The notes under the pieces are model-generated. The model ran no database searches. It had not been told where the DNA came from and saw nothing but the letters and a program-made list of their open reading frames with translations. Shown here piece after piece: positions 19,108-27,871 of a DNA stretch of 64,000 nt. Source of the DNA: Hyphomicrobiales bacterium (GTDB lineage: Bacteria; Pseudomonadota; Alphaproteobacteria; Rhizobiales; Rhizobiaceae); the NCBI GenBank assembly GCA_900469955.1, contig UBYX01000001.1:81359-145358 (forward strand). The letters are read 5' to 3'. Within the stretch, counting starts at the first letter, position 1. The number at the start of each line of letters is the position of its first letter. The translations under genes and the position numbers were made by a program.

Positions 19108-19178
19108 AATGAGGCGGGAGCATCCAACGTGCTCAAACGACAAGCGGCACGACAGAAGCCGCAGGGGAAATCGACCTT

Positions 19179-19961
19179 ATGAGCGGATTTTTTTCCGCCC
19201 TCTTCAGCGCGCTTGATCCGCTTTGCGGTCCTGTCGGCCTTTTTTCGCTTTTCGGCTCCGGCACCCTGGTTGCCTGCGGAGAGGCTGGCTGGGGCGACGA
19301 GATTGCCTTCGGCGTCGGAATCACTATCTCGCTGGCGCTTGCGACACTGCCTGTCGGGCTTTTCCTCGGCTTCCTGATCGCGCTTGCCGCGCAATCGGAG
19401 GAAAAGCTGCTGCGGCTCGCAACCGGCATCTACACCACGATCTTCCGCGGTTTGCCCGAGCTTCTGACGCTCTTCATCGTCTATTACGGGCTGCAGATCC
19501 TGATCCAGTCCGTGCTTGCTTCCCTCGGTTACGAAGGACGCGTGGAAATCAACGCCTTCCTTGCCGGCATGGTAGCGCTCGCCGTGGTGTTCTCCTCCTA
19601 TTCCTCCGAAGTGCTGCTCTCGGCCTTTCGGGCAATCCCGCGCGGGCAGTACGAAGCCGGCGATGCGCTCGGCCTGCATCGCGGGCGCACCATGCGGCTG
19701 ATCGTCCTGCCGCAGCTCATCCGGATCGCGCTGCCGGGCCTTACTAATCTCTGGCTGATCCTCTTGAAGGATACCTCTTACGTCTCGGTCATCGGCCTTG
19801 CCGATATCCTGCGCCAGACCGGTATCGCCGCCAGGGTCAGCAAGGAGGCCTTCTTCTTCTACTTCATCGCCTCCCTTCTTTACCTGATCATCGCGATGAT
19901 CTCGTCCTTCGGCCTCGGGTTTGTCGAGCGCTGGGCAAAACGCGCGGAGACGGCCCGATGA
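19179..19961 (+). CDS. Amino-acid ABC transporter permease (HisQ type)
   Basis: 260-residue inner-membrane subunit of a polar amino-acid importer. It has about five hydrophobic segments; after an early GITISLALATLPVG segment, the ATPase-contact EAA loop reads YEAGDALGLHRGRTM. The ATG at 19179 has agggga 8-9 bases upstream. It overlaps the next permease by four bases (ATGA), typical for HisQ/HisM pairs that form a heterodimer. Confidence 0.92.
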   Translation: MSGFFSALFSALDPLCGPVGLFSLFGSGTLVACGEAGWGDEIAFGVGITISLALATLPVGLFLGFLIALAAQSEEKLLRLATGIYTTIFRGLPELLTLFIVYYGLQILIQSVLASLGYEGRVEINAFLAGMVALAVVFSSYSSEVLLSAFRAIPRGQYEAGDALGLHRGRTMRLIVLPQLIRIALPGLTNLWLILLKDTSYVSVIGLADILRQTGIAARVSKEAFFFYFIASLLYLIIAMISSFGLGFVERWAKRAETAR

Positions 19962-20788
19962 CCTATGTGAGGGAACTCATCGCGCCGCAGCCGGCTCCCC
20001 TTGCGCCCGCACGCCCCCTCACTGGCGCGCGGATCGCCGGTATCGCGATCCTGATCCTCTGGGCGCTGCTCGCCGCCGGGCTCATTGCCATGGTCATCGG
20101 CGGCTGGGATCAGGACAAATTCCTGCGCTACGGCCCCCGTTACCTCAACGGCCTTTGGACGACGCTCTCTCTCGTCAGTCTCGCCGTGGTGTTCGGTGCG
20201 CTGCTGTCGCTGCCGATCGCGTTTGCGCGCATGTCGCAAAACCGGGCATTGAACGGCATCGCCTATGCTTATGTCTATGTATTCCGCAGCACGCCGCTGC
20301 TCGCTCAGCTCTTCCTGATCTATTACGGCCTCGGCAGCTTCAAGCCGCAACTGGAAAGCGTCGGCCTCTGGTGGTTCTTCAGAGAGGCTTGGTATTGCGG
20401 CCTCCTGTCCTTCGTCCTCAACACTGCCGCCTACCAGGCGGAAATCCTGCGGGGCGCAATCGAAAGCGTTCCCCGCGGACAGCACGAAGGCGCAGCGGCG
20501 CTCGGCCTTTCCAAGCGCATCGCGTTTGGAAAGATCATCCTGCCGCAGGCGCTGATCGTCGCCCTTCGGCCCTATGGCAACGAGCTCGTGCTGATGATCA
20601 AGGGCTCGGCCGTCGTCGCCATCGTGACGGTCTACGATCTGATGGGAGAAACCCGCTACGCCTTTTCCCGCACATTCGACTACCAGGCCTATCTCTGGGC
20701 GGCGATCTTCTACCTCGCCATCGTCGAAACGCTGCGGCACGTGTGGGCCTTCCTGGAACCCCGCCTGACCCGGCACCTGAAGCGATAG
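19958..20788 (+). CDS. Amino-acid ABC transporter permease (HisM type)
   Basis: 276-residue partner permease. Seen: GLWTTLSLVSLAVVFGALLS, FRSTPLLAQLFLIYYGL and the EAA loop HEGAAALGLSKRIAFGKIILP, which docks the ATP-binding subunit. It is translationally coupled to the upstream permease. No ATPase gene follows: the next gene is usg after 153 bases, so the ATP-binding subunit must be encoded elsewhere or shared with another system. Confidence 0.92.
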   Translation: MTYVRELIAPQPAPLAPARPLTGARIAGIAILILWALLAAGLIAMVIGGWDQDKFLRYGPRYLNGLWTTLSLVSLAVVFGALLSLPIAFARMSQNRALNGIAYAYVYVFRSTPLLAQLFLIYYGLGSFKPQLESVGLWWFFREAWYCGLLSFVLNTAAYQAEILRGAIESVPRGQHEGAAALGLSKRIAFGKIILPQALIVALRPYGNELVLMIKGSAVVAIVTVYDLMGETRYAFSRTFDYQAYLWAAIFYLAIVETLRHVWAFLEPRLTRHLKR

Positions 20789-20941
20789 CAGCACTCACCG
20801 AAACTTGCTGCTAACAGACTGAATAAATTGATGAAAGCATCCTCTAAAGGCCAATTGTAAAGCTTCGGTTAACCGTGGCATGCTCCCATGTTGGGGTGAC
20901 GTCAACGCGTCGTCCTTAAAAACAACAAGTGGGAACTATCG

Positions 20942-21205
20942 ATGTCCGAAATGGAAATGATGCTGAAAGGGTATGGACTGACAACGGCGCAGATCTTCTA
21001 CCGCCTGCCCGATCATCCGGCCCTCTTGCAGAGCTACATCTGGCAGAACTACGACCTTGCTCCCGAGTTTCCGGAAATGAAGGGTTTCCTGAAATTCTGG
21101 CAGGAAAAACTCGACGGACCGCTGCATTCCGTCCGATATGTTCATCGGAAGCTGATATCGGCAAGCGAGTGGCGCGCGGTCAAGGGAGAGATCATCCTGC
21201 ACTGA
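20942..21205 (+). CDS. usg: Usg family protein
   Basis: 87-residue protein matching the small Usg family of Alphaproteobacteria (first named from a gene upstream of tryptophan genes in Caulobacter). Conserved features seen: LKGYGLTTAQIFYRLPDHP, WQNYDLAPEFPEM and a C-terminal SVRYVHRKLI block. There is no known biochemical function. The ATG at 20942 follows a ggga element; the gene has its own 150-base upstream region. Confidence 0.88.
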   Translation: MSEMEMMLKGYGLTTAQIFYRLPDHPALLQSYIWQNYDLAPEFPEMKGFLKFWQEKLDGPLHSVRYVHRKLISASEWRAVKGEIILH

Positions 21206-21213
21206 CGACGCCG

Positions 21214-21936
21214 TCAGACATGCACCTCGCCGTGGGCGAATTCGCCGTCATGGGGCTCCCGATGGATGGCAGCATAGAGGATTGCGGCATAGAACAAGGC
21301 TACCACCGCGATCACGCTCCATCCCGGCGCCGGACCGAGGGCCGCATTGTTCACGGCTTCGCTCACCGAGAAGACGACATCCGTCTTGGGCTCGTTGGGA
21401 AGCAGTTTCGGCGTTGAAATCTTCAGCAGCCAGGCGAACAGCAGGATGACATACATCCAGACGTAGTTGCGCCGGATGCGTCTGAACAGCGCCTCGCGAT
21501 AACTGATGAGGAAGCAGGGATTGCGCAGACTTTTGGCGATGCCGGCAGCCCAGTCGGGCTTCAGATCGGCTTGCGGGTCCAGCGCCTGGGCGAAATAATG
21601 CCGCTCCAGCTTGCGCACTCTGGCACGATAGACATCGAAGAAGCGATAGCGCCGCGCCTCGATCAACAGCATCAGCGAGATCAGCAGCATGGCAAAGAGC
21701 ACGACGCCGTGGTGCGACGAGGACGTCGAAAGCGACACCGACAGAAGACCGGCGACCATGGTGATCGCCCAGTTGGACGTGCGGTCGATGCGGTCGCGCC
21801 AGCTCGCCATCCGGCCCATCTCGCCGCGATAATAATGGATGATCATGTTGGCCTTCTCGGTGGAGGTGATCGGCAGCGACGGTGCCCGCCGCTCGATATT
21901 CTGCTCCAGCACGTTCGGTCCCTGATCGCCGGCCAT
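21214..21936 (-). CDS. DUF2270 family membrane protein
   Basis: About 240 residues. The N-terminal cytoplasmic part reads IIHYYRGEMGRMASWRDRIDRT, typical of DUF2270. Two adjacent membrane segments follow (about 60-95), then a basic loop with EARRYRFFDVYRARVRKLE and two more hydrophobic segments towards the C-terminus. Function is unknown. The ATG at 21936 has the better ribosome-binding site (aggag, 8-base spacing); the ATG at 21954 is an alternative. It is convergent with usg, leaving 8 bases between the stops. Confidence 0.85.
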   Translation of the reverse strand: MAGDQGPNVLEQNIERRAPSLPITSTEKANMIIHYYRGEMGRMASWRDRIDRTSNWAITMVAGLLSVSLSTSSSHHGVVLFAMLLISLMLLIEARRYRFFDVYRARVRKLERHYFAQALDPQADLKPDWAAGIAKSLRNPCFLISYREALFRRIRRNYVWMYVILLFAWLLKISTPKLLPNEPKTDVVFSVSEAVNNAALGPAPGWSVIAVVALFYAAILYAAIHREPHDGEFAHGEVHV

Positions 21937-22067
21937 GACCCTTTCTCCTGGCATTTTCTGTTCCTAGGCTCAACGGGCAAGCGCCCGACGCGTTCCCTGG
22001 TGATGGCCCGGTGATGGACAAACGGGCGCCGTCGGCTTAAAGCCGCCTCGAAACGAAGGACAAAGTG

Positions 22068-22877
22068 ATGAAGAAGATCGACGAGGAAGCGTTGGCGGAA
22101 GCCTACAATCGCGCGCTGGCGCTGGAGAAGGCCGGCGAGATCGATGCGGCCGTCAAGGCATACGAGGAAGTGCTGGCGCTCGATCCCGAAGATCACGGCG
22201 GCGCCGCCGTCCGGATCGCCGCCATGGGCCGCGGCGAAACGCCGCCCAAGGCGCCGGATGCCTATGTCGAAACCCTCTTCGACCAGCATGCCGAAAGTTT
22301 CGAGGACATCCTCGTCGAGCAGCTCGGCTATGCCGTGCCTGTGCTGGTGCGTCAGCGGTTCCAGGAACTGAAGCTCGGCCCCTTCCAGCGAATGCTCGAT
22401 CTCGGCTGCGGCACGGGGCTTACGGGCGGCACCCTGCGCGACATGGCGGACGATATCACCGGTATCGACATCTCCGAGAACATGGTTGAAATCGCACACG
22501 AAAAAGATCTCTACGAAACGCTTTACGTAGCGGAAGTCGAAGACTTTCTCGAAGACAATGACGACGAGCCGTTCGATCTGGTCACGGCCACGGACGTGCT
22601 TCCCTATCTCGGTGCGCTCGAGCCGCTGTTTTTCGGTGTTGCGGAAAACATGGTGTCCGGCGGCATTTTCGCCTTCTCGTCCGAAAGCCTGTCCGACGCC
22701 GATGGCCGTACCTATGCAGTCGGCCCGCACCAGCGTTTTCTCCATACCGAAGCATATGTCCGTTCGCGGCTCGCCGACACCGGTTTCGAGGTCGTGGAAA
22801 TGTCCGAAATCAATGTTCGCATGCAGGATGGACATCCCTCGCCCGGCCATCTGGTCATCGCGCGGCTGAAAGGCTAG
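22068..22877 (+). CDS. SAM-dependent methyltransferase with N-terminal TPR-like segment
   Basis: 269 residues. The first 40 residues form a TPR-like helical hairpin (ALALEKAGEIDAAVKAYEEVLALDPEDHG). A class I methyltransferase domain follows, with motif I LDLGCGTGLTGG, acidic motif II in ITGIDISENMVEIA, and motif IV FDLVTATDVLPYL. The start ATG at 22068 is preferred over the adjacent GTG at 22065; gaagga lies upstream. The substrate is unknown; TPR-methyltransferase fusions of this type often act on proteins or small metabolites. The DinB gene follows after 25 bases and is probably in the same transcript. Confidence 0.85.
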   Translation: MKKIDEEALAEAYNRALALEKAGEIDAAVKAYEEVLALDPEDHGGAAVRIAAMGRGETPPKAPDAYVETLFDQHAESFEDILVEQLGYAVPVLVRQRFQELKLGPFQRMLDLGCGTGLTGGTLRDMADDITGIDISENMVEIAHEKDLYETLYVAEVEDFLEDNDDEPFDLVTATDVLPYLGALEPLFFGVAENMVSGGIFAFSSESLSDADGRTYAVGPHQRFLHTEAYVRSRLADTGFEVVEMSEINVRMQDGHPSPGHLVIARLKG

Positions 22878-22902
22878 TTTCGCCTCCGCAACGGAGGATT
22901 CG

Positions 22903-23457
22903 ATGACCCCACAGCGCTATCTTCTCGCCCAGGCCTATAACAATGCCTGGGCCAATCATCGGCTTCTGAAGGCATGCGGCAAGCTTTCGCCGGAGGAACT
23001 GGCAGCGCCGCGCACCAGCTTCTTTCCGTCGATCATCCATACGCTGAACCACATCCTGACCGTCGACTGGCTGTATATCAGCGCGCTCGAGGGCAACTGC
23101 ATCGGCGCGGCGGCATTCGAGCCGGAAAATCCCTTCCGGATCTTTGCCGATCTCAACCGCGAACAGCATGCCGCCGACCGGCGCCTCATCGACCACTGTC
23201 GCCAGATGGTTTCCGAAACCGTCATGCAGGAGGTCCGCATTCCCCGTGCGGACCATGTGCAGGTGGAGACCGCCGATCGGGTGCTGCTGCACCTCTTCCA
23301 GCACCAGATCCATCATCGCGGCCAGGTTCACGCGATGCTGTCGGGAACCTCCGTCGCACCCCCGCAGCTCGATGAATTTTTCGCAGCCGACGAAGAAAAA
23401 TTGCGCAAGCAGGATTTCGCCGAACTCAATTTTACCGAAGCCATGATCTGGAGCTGA
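22903..23457 (+). CDS. DinB family protein
   Basis: 184-residue four-helix-bundle protein of the DinB/YfiT metal-dependent group. Three histidine positions expected for metal binding are visible: one in HTLNHILTVDWLY and two in HQIHHRGQVH. DinB-fold proteins include thiol S-transferases and other enzymes, with actual roles often unknown; the name reflects DNA-damage induction in Bacillus and is not evidence of repair. It starts at ATG 22903 behind acggagg, between the methyltransferase gene and a small membrane-protein gene 6 bases downstream. Confidence 0.88.
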   Translation: MTPQRYLLAQAYNNAWANHRLLKACGKLSPEELAAPRTSFFPSIIHTLNHILTVDWLYISALEGNCIGAAAFEPENPFRIFADLNREQHAADRRLIDHCRQMVSETVMQEVRIPRADHVQVETADRVLLHLFQHQIHHRGQVHAMLSGTSVAPPQLDEFFAADEEKLRKQDFAELNFTEAMIWS

Positions 23458-23463
23458 CCCCCC

Positions 23464-23874
23464 ATGCTGTATTTCGTCATCAAGGCCCTGCACATCCTCT
23501 CCGACTTTCTCTTGATCGGCGGCATGTTGATCAATGCCTTCGTCATCGGCATGGTGCCGCCCACGATCCGCGTCGGCGTCATTTCGGCACTCCGCAAATA
23601 CGACCGGACGGTCACGACCGCAGCCCTCGGAGGGGCCTGGATCTTCGGCCTCTGGCTCATCTTCGGCTATGTCGGCTTTTCCGACGGCTGGCTGCATGCC
23701 AAGCTGGTCCTGGTGGTCCTGCTTTCTGCCCTGCACGGCATGCAGCAGGGCTGGATGCGCCGCATGCAGGCCGATCCGAAGCTCGACCCGCCCGCATTCG
23801 TACGCGCCGGCATGCCGATCATCCTCGGTTCCGTGGTTCTCGTCGTCCTGCTTGCCGTGATCAAGCCGTTCTGA
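23464..23874 (+). CDS. CopD/HemJ-like four-helix membrane protein
   Basis: 136 residues with four hydrophobic segments: about 2-30, 50-72, 78-98 and 112-133. The pattern of an early ALHILSDFLLIGGML helix and WLHAKLVLVVLLSALHG in the third helix resembles the CopD/HemJ (DUF2269-type) group of small integral membrane proteins. Assignment is by pattern only. It follows DinB by 6 bases and abuts the stop of the convergent antiporter gene with no gap. Confidence 0.6.
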   Translation: MLYFVIKALHILSDFLLIGGMLINAFVIGMVPPTIRVGVISALRKYDRTVTTAALGGAWIFGLWLIFGYVGFSDGWLHAKLVLVVLLSALHGMQQGWMRRMQADPKLDPPAFVRAGMPIILGSVVLVVLLAVIKPF

Positions 23875-25824
23875 TCACGGCCTCTGCGGCTCCATCGGCG
23901 GCTCGACGTCAGACGGGGCCGCCGGCTCGTCGTGGGGTTTCACCGGATCGACTTTCGCCAGTTCGACGGGCGCAGAAGCCTGGGGCCCAGGCTCTTCGTC
24001 CGTCTCCTCCACAGGCTCGGTTCGGTAATGCACTTGATCGAGGCCGTCGAGCATTCCGAAGGCGATCTCCCGTTCGCCCATGATCGTCTTGTCGGCGCCG
24101 AGCTTTTCCAGATGCTCGATCTCGGCGTCGGAATGGGCGCGGCACAGGATCAGCAGCGCGGGATTTACCTCGCGCGCCTGCATTACCACATTGCCGGCCT
24201 CGAAGGCGTTCGGGATCGCCACGACCAGGCTCTTTGCCGCTCCCAGATTGGAAAGCTCCAGCACCTTGGGCGAAGCCGCGTTGCCGACGATGACTTCGAT
24301 CCCCTGCTTCAATAGCTCCTCTACCCGGTTTTCGGAGTCCTCGATCACCAGGAACGGGATGCCGGAGGATTTCAGGTTGGCGACGACGATGCTGCCTACC
24401 CGGCCGTAGCCCACCACCACCGCATGATCGGTGAGCCGGCTCACCGCCACCTCGCCTTCCTCGCCCGCAGTGGTCAGCACCGGTTCGGTTTCCCTCGGCG
24501 TCGGGACCTCCTGGCCGGGCACGCCTTCGTCGCTGTGGGCGCCGGTGCGCGTGGCGATCGCGGCCTCTCCCTCGCCTTCCGGCGCGCGGATCAGCCGGGC
24601 CTCCAGCCGCGGGATCAGCTTGTCGCCGAGATAGAACATCGCCGGGTTGAGGATGATCGAAATGATCGCGCCGGCGAGGATCAGGTCGCGGCCCTCCTGC
24701 GGCAGCAGGTTCAACCCAACGCCGAGCTCGGCGAGGATGAAGGAGAACTCGCCGATCTGCGCCAGACTGGCCGAGATGGTCAACGCCGTCGGCACCGTCA
24801 TGCGAAACGCGAGCACGATCAGGAAAGCTGCCACCGATTTGCCGATCAGGATGATGAAGACGGTCGCAAGCACCGGCAGCGGGTTCGCCAGGATGACGTT
24901 GGGATCGAAGAGCATGCCGACCGAGACGAAGAACAACACGGCGAAAGCGTCCCGCAGCGGCAGGCTCTCCTGCGCCGCGCGGTGCGATAGCTCGCTTTCC
25001 GAAAGGATCATGCCGGCGAAGAAGGCGCCGAGCGCCAGCGATACGCCAAAGAGTTTTGCCGCGCCGAAAGCGACCCCGAGCGCGATCGCTAGGACGCCGA
25101 GCCTAAAAAGTTCGCGCGAGCCGCTATGGGCGATGCGGTGCAATATCCAGGGAATGACGCGCCGGCCGATCACCAGCATGACCCCGAGAAAGGCCACGAC
25201 CTTCAACAGCGTGATACCGATGATGCCGGCGATGCCGAGCTCGATGTCAAAAAGATTCGCAACGGCGATCGCCACCGGATCGGGATGTGCCGTCTCGCCG
25301 CCGATACTCGCGAGCGCCGGGATCAGCACCAGCGCCAGCACCATGGCGAGGTCCTCGACGATCAGCCAGCCCACCGCGATCTTGCCGCGCACGGTCTCCA
25401 CAAGTCGCCGCTCCTGCAGCGCCTTGAGCAGCACGACGGTGGAAGCGACCGACAGCGCCAGGCCAAAAACGAGACTGCCGCCGAGCGGCCAGCCCATCAG
25501 CCAACCCATGCCCCAGCCGAGCAGCGTCGCGAAGCCGATCTGGACGATTGCGCCGGGCACGGCGACGCCCCGGACGGACAGAAGATCCTTGAGCGAGAAA
25601 TGCAGCCCGACGCCGAACATCAGGAGGATGACCCCGATCTCGGCAAGTTCCGGCGCAAGGCTCTGGTCCGCCACGTAGCCCGGGGTATGGGGGCCGACGA
25701 GGATGCCGGCGAAGAGATAGCCGACCAGCGGCGGCAGACGGAACCGGTTGGCGATGGCGCCGAATATGAACGCAAGCACGAGACCGCCGACGATGGTCGA
25801 AATCAATGGCGTATCGTGCGGCAT
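23875..25824 (-). CDS. ybaL: YbaL/KefB-type cation:proton antiporter (CPA2) with TrkA-N domain
   Basis: Monovalent cation/H+ antiporter of about 649 residues. The N-terminal exchanger domain (residues 1-390) has about 12 hydrophobic segments, including LLMFGVGLHFSLKDLL and FFAGMILSESELSHRA. A cytoplasmic NAD-binding TrkA-N domain follows (AVVVGYGRVGS; dinucleotide GxGxxG motif), then a Pro/Glu-rich tail. This layout matches the YbaL branch of Kef-type potassium efflux systems. The ATG at 25824 has gagggagg upstream; the frame to 25956 is unsupported. It is divergent from an XRE regulator across 77 bases with a small palindrome, suggesting local control. Confidence 0.9.
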   Translation of the reverse strand: MPHDTPLISTIVGGLVLAFIFGAIANRFRLPPLVGYLFAGILVGPHTPGYVADQSLAPELAEIGVILLMFGVGLHFSLKDLLSVRGVAVPGAIVQIGFATLLGWGMGWLMGWPLGGSLVFGLALSVASTVVLLKALQERRLVETVRGKIAVGWLIVEDLAMVLALVLIPALASIGGETAHPDPVAIAVANLFDIELGIAGIIGITLLKVVAFLGVMLVIGRRVIPWILHRIAHSGSRELFRLGVLAIALGVAFGAAKLFGVSLALGAFFAGMILSESELSHRAAQESLPLRDAFAVLFFVSVGMLFDPNVILANPLPVLATVFIILIGKSVAAFLIVLAFRMTVPTALTISASLAQIGEFSFILAELGVGLNLLPQEGRDLILAGAIISIILNPAMFYLGDKLIPRLEARLIRAPEGEGEAAIATRTGAHSDEGVPGQEVPTPRETEPVLTTAGEEGEVAVSRLTDHAVVVGYGRVGSIVVANLKSSGIPFLVIEDSENRVEELLKQGIEVIVGNAASPKVLELSNLGAAKSLVVAIPNAFEAGNVVMQAREVNPALLILCRAHSDAEIEHLEKLGADKTIMGEREIAFGMLDGLDQVHYRTEPVEETDEEPGPQASAPVELAKVDPVKPHDEPAAPSDVEPPMEPQRP

Positions 25825-25858
25825 CCGCGCCTCCCTCTGGAAATCCTTTAAAAAATGT

Positions 25859-25870
25859 GCCATATATGGC
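25859..25870. promoter_or_regulatory. 12-bp perfect palindrome upstream of ybaL and XRE gene
   Basis: GCCATATATGGC lies between the divergent antiporter and XRE genes, 35 bases before the antiporter start. A second ATATGG-like element follows near 25883. It could be the binding site of the adjacent XRE protein. Confidence 0.35.
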
Positions 25871-25901
25871 TTATATTGACCAATATGGGTAACTTTAGCA
25901 G

Positions 25902-26174
25902 ATGGGTCAAGCCGCAAGACAGATGATTTTGACACCGGCTTTGTGCCGGGCGGCACGCGGCCTCCTCGATTGGACGCAGAGCGACCTTGCGGAGCGTTCG
26001 GACGTTTCGCGCAGCACTATACGCGACTACGAAGGCAGCCGCCACGACGTTCACCGCGCGACGGCCGCCCAGATCCGCCGCGCCTTCGAAGACGGCGGCG
26101 TCGTTTTCATGGAAGTTGAGGGCTGCGGCATGGGTGTCTGCCAGAAAAGCAGCCCTACGCCGCCGATTGCCTGA
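25902..26174 (+). CDS. XRE family helix-turn-helix regulator
   Basis: 90-residue single-domain regulator. The HTH covers about residues 8-65: ALCRAARGLLDWTQSDLAE (helix 1-2), SDVSRSTIRDYE (recognition helix). The C-terminal strand GGVVFMEVEG is common to short rhizobial XRE proteins. An internal ATG at 25923 (MILTPALCRAARG) matches the usual family start and is equally possible. It is divergent from the YbaL-type antiporter gene with a palindrome between, so it may control that gene. No toxin partner is adjacent, so it is not evidently an antitoxin. Confidence 0.82.
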   Translation: MGQAARQMILTPALCRAARGLLDWTQSDLAERSDVSRSTIRDYEGSRHDVHRATAAQIRRAFEDGGVVFMEVEGCGMGVCQKSSPTPPIA

Positions 26175-26298
26175 AACGACAGACTTCCAGACCGTCAATT
26201 TGCCCTCGCCGGCGAACCCATCGCTTTCTGCAGGATCCGCCTTTTCCCGATGCCCGCTTTGCTCTAATCCTCTGGACAGAAAATGCAGGAGGCAAAGC

Positions 26299-27171
26299 AT
26301 GGCGAAGGTGGCATTCATCGGTCTCGGAGTGATGGGTTTTCCGATGGCGGGGCATCTGAAAGAAAAGGGTGGCCATGATGTCACCGTCTACAACCGTACC
26401 GCTTCGAAGGCGACCGACTGGACCGGGAAATACGGCGGCAAGACCGGCTCCACCCCGGCGGAGGCTGCCAGGGACGCTGATTTCGTCTTCACCTGCGTCG
26501 GCAATGACGACGATCTCCGCTCGGTGACATTGGGCGATACCGGCGTGCTCGCCGGCATGAAGTCGGGCGCCATCCTGATCGACAACACCACCGCCAGCGC
26601 CGAGGTCGCCCGTGAACTTGAAGCAGCCGCGACGGCGAAAGGCATCGGCTTCATCGACGCGCCCGTCTCCGGCGGCCAGGCGGGCGCCGAAAACGGCGTA
26701 CTGACTGTCATGTGCGGCGGCGAGCAGGCAATCTTCGACAAGGCAAAGCCCGTCATCGAGGCCTATGCCCGTATGGTCGGTCTGATGGGCCCCGTCGGCA
26801 GCGGCCAGCTCACCAAGATGATGAACCAGATCTGCATCGCCGGCCTCGTGCAGGGGCTTGCCGAGGCCATCCATTTTGGCAAACAGGCGGGCCTAGACAT
26901 CGAGAAGGTCATCGAAGTCATCTCCAAGGGGGCTGCAGGCTCCTGGCAGATGGAAAACCGCTACAAGACGATGAACGCCGGCAAGTATGACTTCGGCTTT
27001 GCCGTCGACTGGATGCGGAAGGATCTCGATATCGTGCTGACCGAAGCCCGCCGCAACGGCGCGAAGCTCCCGGTGACGGCGCTTGTCGACCAGTTCTACG
27101 GCGATGTCCAGGCGATCGGCGGCAACCGCTGGGATACGTCCTCGCTGCTGGCCCGTCTCGACAAGAAATGA
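26299..27171 (+). CDS. NAD(P)-dependent beta-hydroxyacid dehydrogenase (3-hydroxyisobutyrate dehydrogenase family)
   Basis: 290 residues. The N-terminal Rossmann fold opens with GLGVMGFPMAGHL. The family substrate motif DAPVSGGQAGAENG and the catalytic Lys context GSGQLTKMMNQ are intact, and a C-terminal helical domain holds KDLDIVLTEA. Members oxidise 3-hydroxyisobutyrate, tartronate semialdehyde (reverse) or related acids; the exact substrate is not fixed by sequence. The ATG at 26299 has a perfect aggaggc site, and the longer frame from 25987 is a shadow over the XRE gene. The AlkD-like gene follows after 10 bases. Confidence 0.92.
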   Translation: MAKVAFIGLGVMGFPMAGHLKEKGGHDVTVYNRTASKATDWTGKYGGKTGSTPAEAARDADFVFTCVGNDDDLRSVTLGDTGVLAGMKSGAILIDNTTASAEVARELEAAATAKGIGFIDAPVSGGQAGAENGVLTVMCGGEQAIFDKAKPVIEAYARMVGLMGPVGSGQLTKMMNQICIAGLVQGLAEAIHFGKQAGLDIEKVIEVISKGAAGSWQMENRYKTMNAGKYDFGFAVDWMRKDLDIVLTEARRNGAKLPVTALVDQFYGDVQAIGGNRWDTSSLLARLDKK

Positions 27172-27181
27172 GCGTCTTCCG

Positions 27182-27871
27182 GTGATCGGCCCCTCCTCCG
27201 GCGTCGCAGACATCGTCGCGCATCTTCAGACGCTGCGATCGGAGGAGAACCTTGCGGGCATGGCTCGCTTCGGCATCGCCACCGACAGGGCGATCGGCAT
27301 TTCCAATCCGGAGATGCAGAAGATCGCCCGCCTCGTCAAACGCGATCACGGTCGGGCGCTCGAACTCTGGCGCACCGGCATTCGCGAGGCGCGCATGCTG
27401 GCGATTTACACGGCGGAACCCGCCTCGCTGACCTTGGCCGAGGTGCGGGCCTGGGCGGACGATCTGGCGTCCTGGGAAATCGTCGACGCGGTCGCCGACA
27501 TCCTGACCGAGACGGCGTTCTGGCGGGATCTGATTGAAGAGTTCGCAAAAGACGAACGCGAATTCGTGCGCCGCGCCGCGTTTGCGATGATTGCCGGCGC
27601 GGCCGTCCACAACAAACAGGAACCGGACGCGACGTTCATCAGCTATCTGCCTCTGATCGAGCGACATGCCGAAGATCCGCGCAATTTCGTCAGGAAAGCG
27701 GCCAACTGGGCGCTGCGCAATATCGGCAAGCGCAGCCGCACCTGCCACGCGCCGGCCCTGGCACTCGCCGAAAAACTTGCCGCCTCGACCGACAAAACCG
27801 CCCGCTGGATCGGCAAGGATGCGGTCAGGGAATTGAACGGCGAGAAAGTGCTGAAGCGGCTGAAGGGTTAG
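27182..27871 (+). CDS. DNA alkylation repair protein, AlkD-like HEAT repeat fold
   Basis: About 229 residues made of helical HEAT-like repeats. The family pattern is visible in GISNPEMQKIARLVKRDHGRALELW, WEIVDAVADILTE and NFVRKAANWALRNIGKR, as in AlkD-type DNA glycosylases that remove cationic alkylated bases. No ATG fits the conserved N-terminus, and the GTG at 27182 gives a sensible start 10 bases after the dehydrogenase stop, so translational coupling is likely. It ends in a 4-base overlap with the convergent AraC gene. Family membership is clear; glycosylase activity is not certain, since many paralogues lack the catalytic residues. Confidence 0.78.
   Translation: MIGPSSGVADIVAHLQTLRSEENLAGMARFGIATDRAIGISNPEMQKIARLVKRDHGRALELWRTGIREARMLAIYTAEPASLTLAEVRAWADDLASWEIVDAVADILTETAFWRDLIEEFAKDEREFVRRAAFAMIAGAAVHNKQEPDATFISYLPLIERHAEDPRNFVRKAANWALRNIGKRSRTCHAPALALAEKLAASTDKTARWIGKDAVRELNGEKVLKRLKG

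Noticed and set aside
25902..26174. XRE gene as an antitoxin of a toxin-antitoxin pair.
   Set aside because: Neither neighbour is a small toxin-like gene; the following gene is a metabolic dehydrogenase with its own start site.
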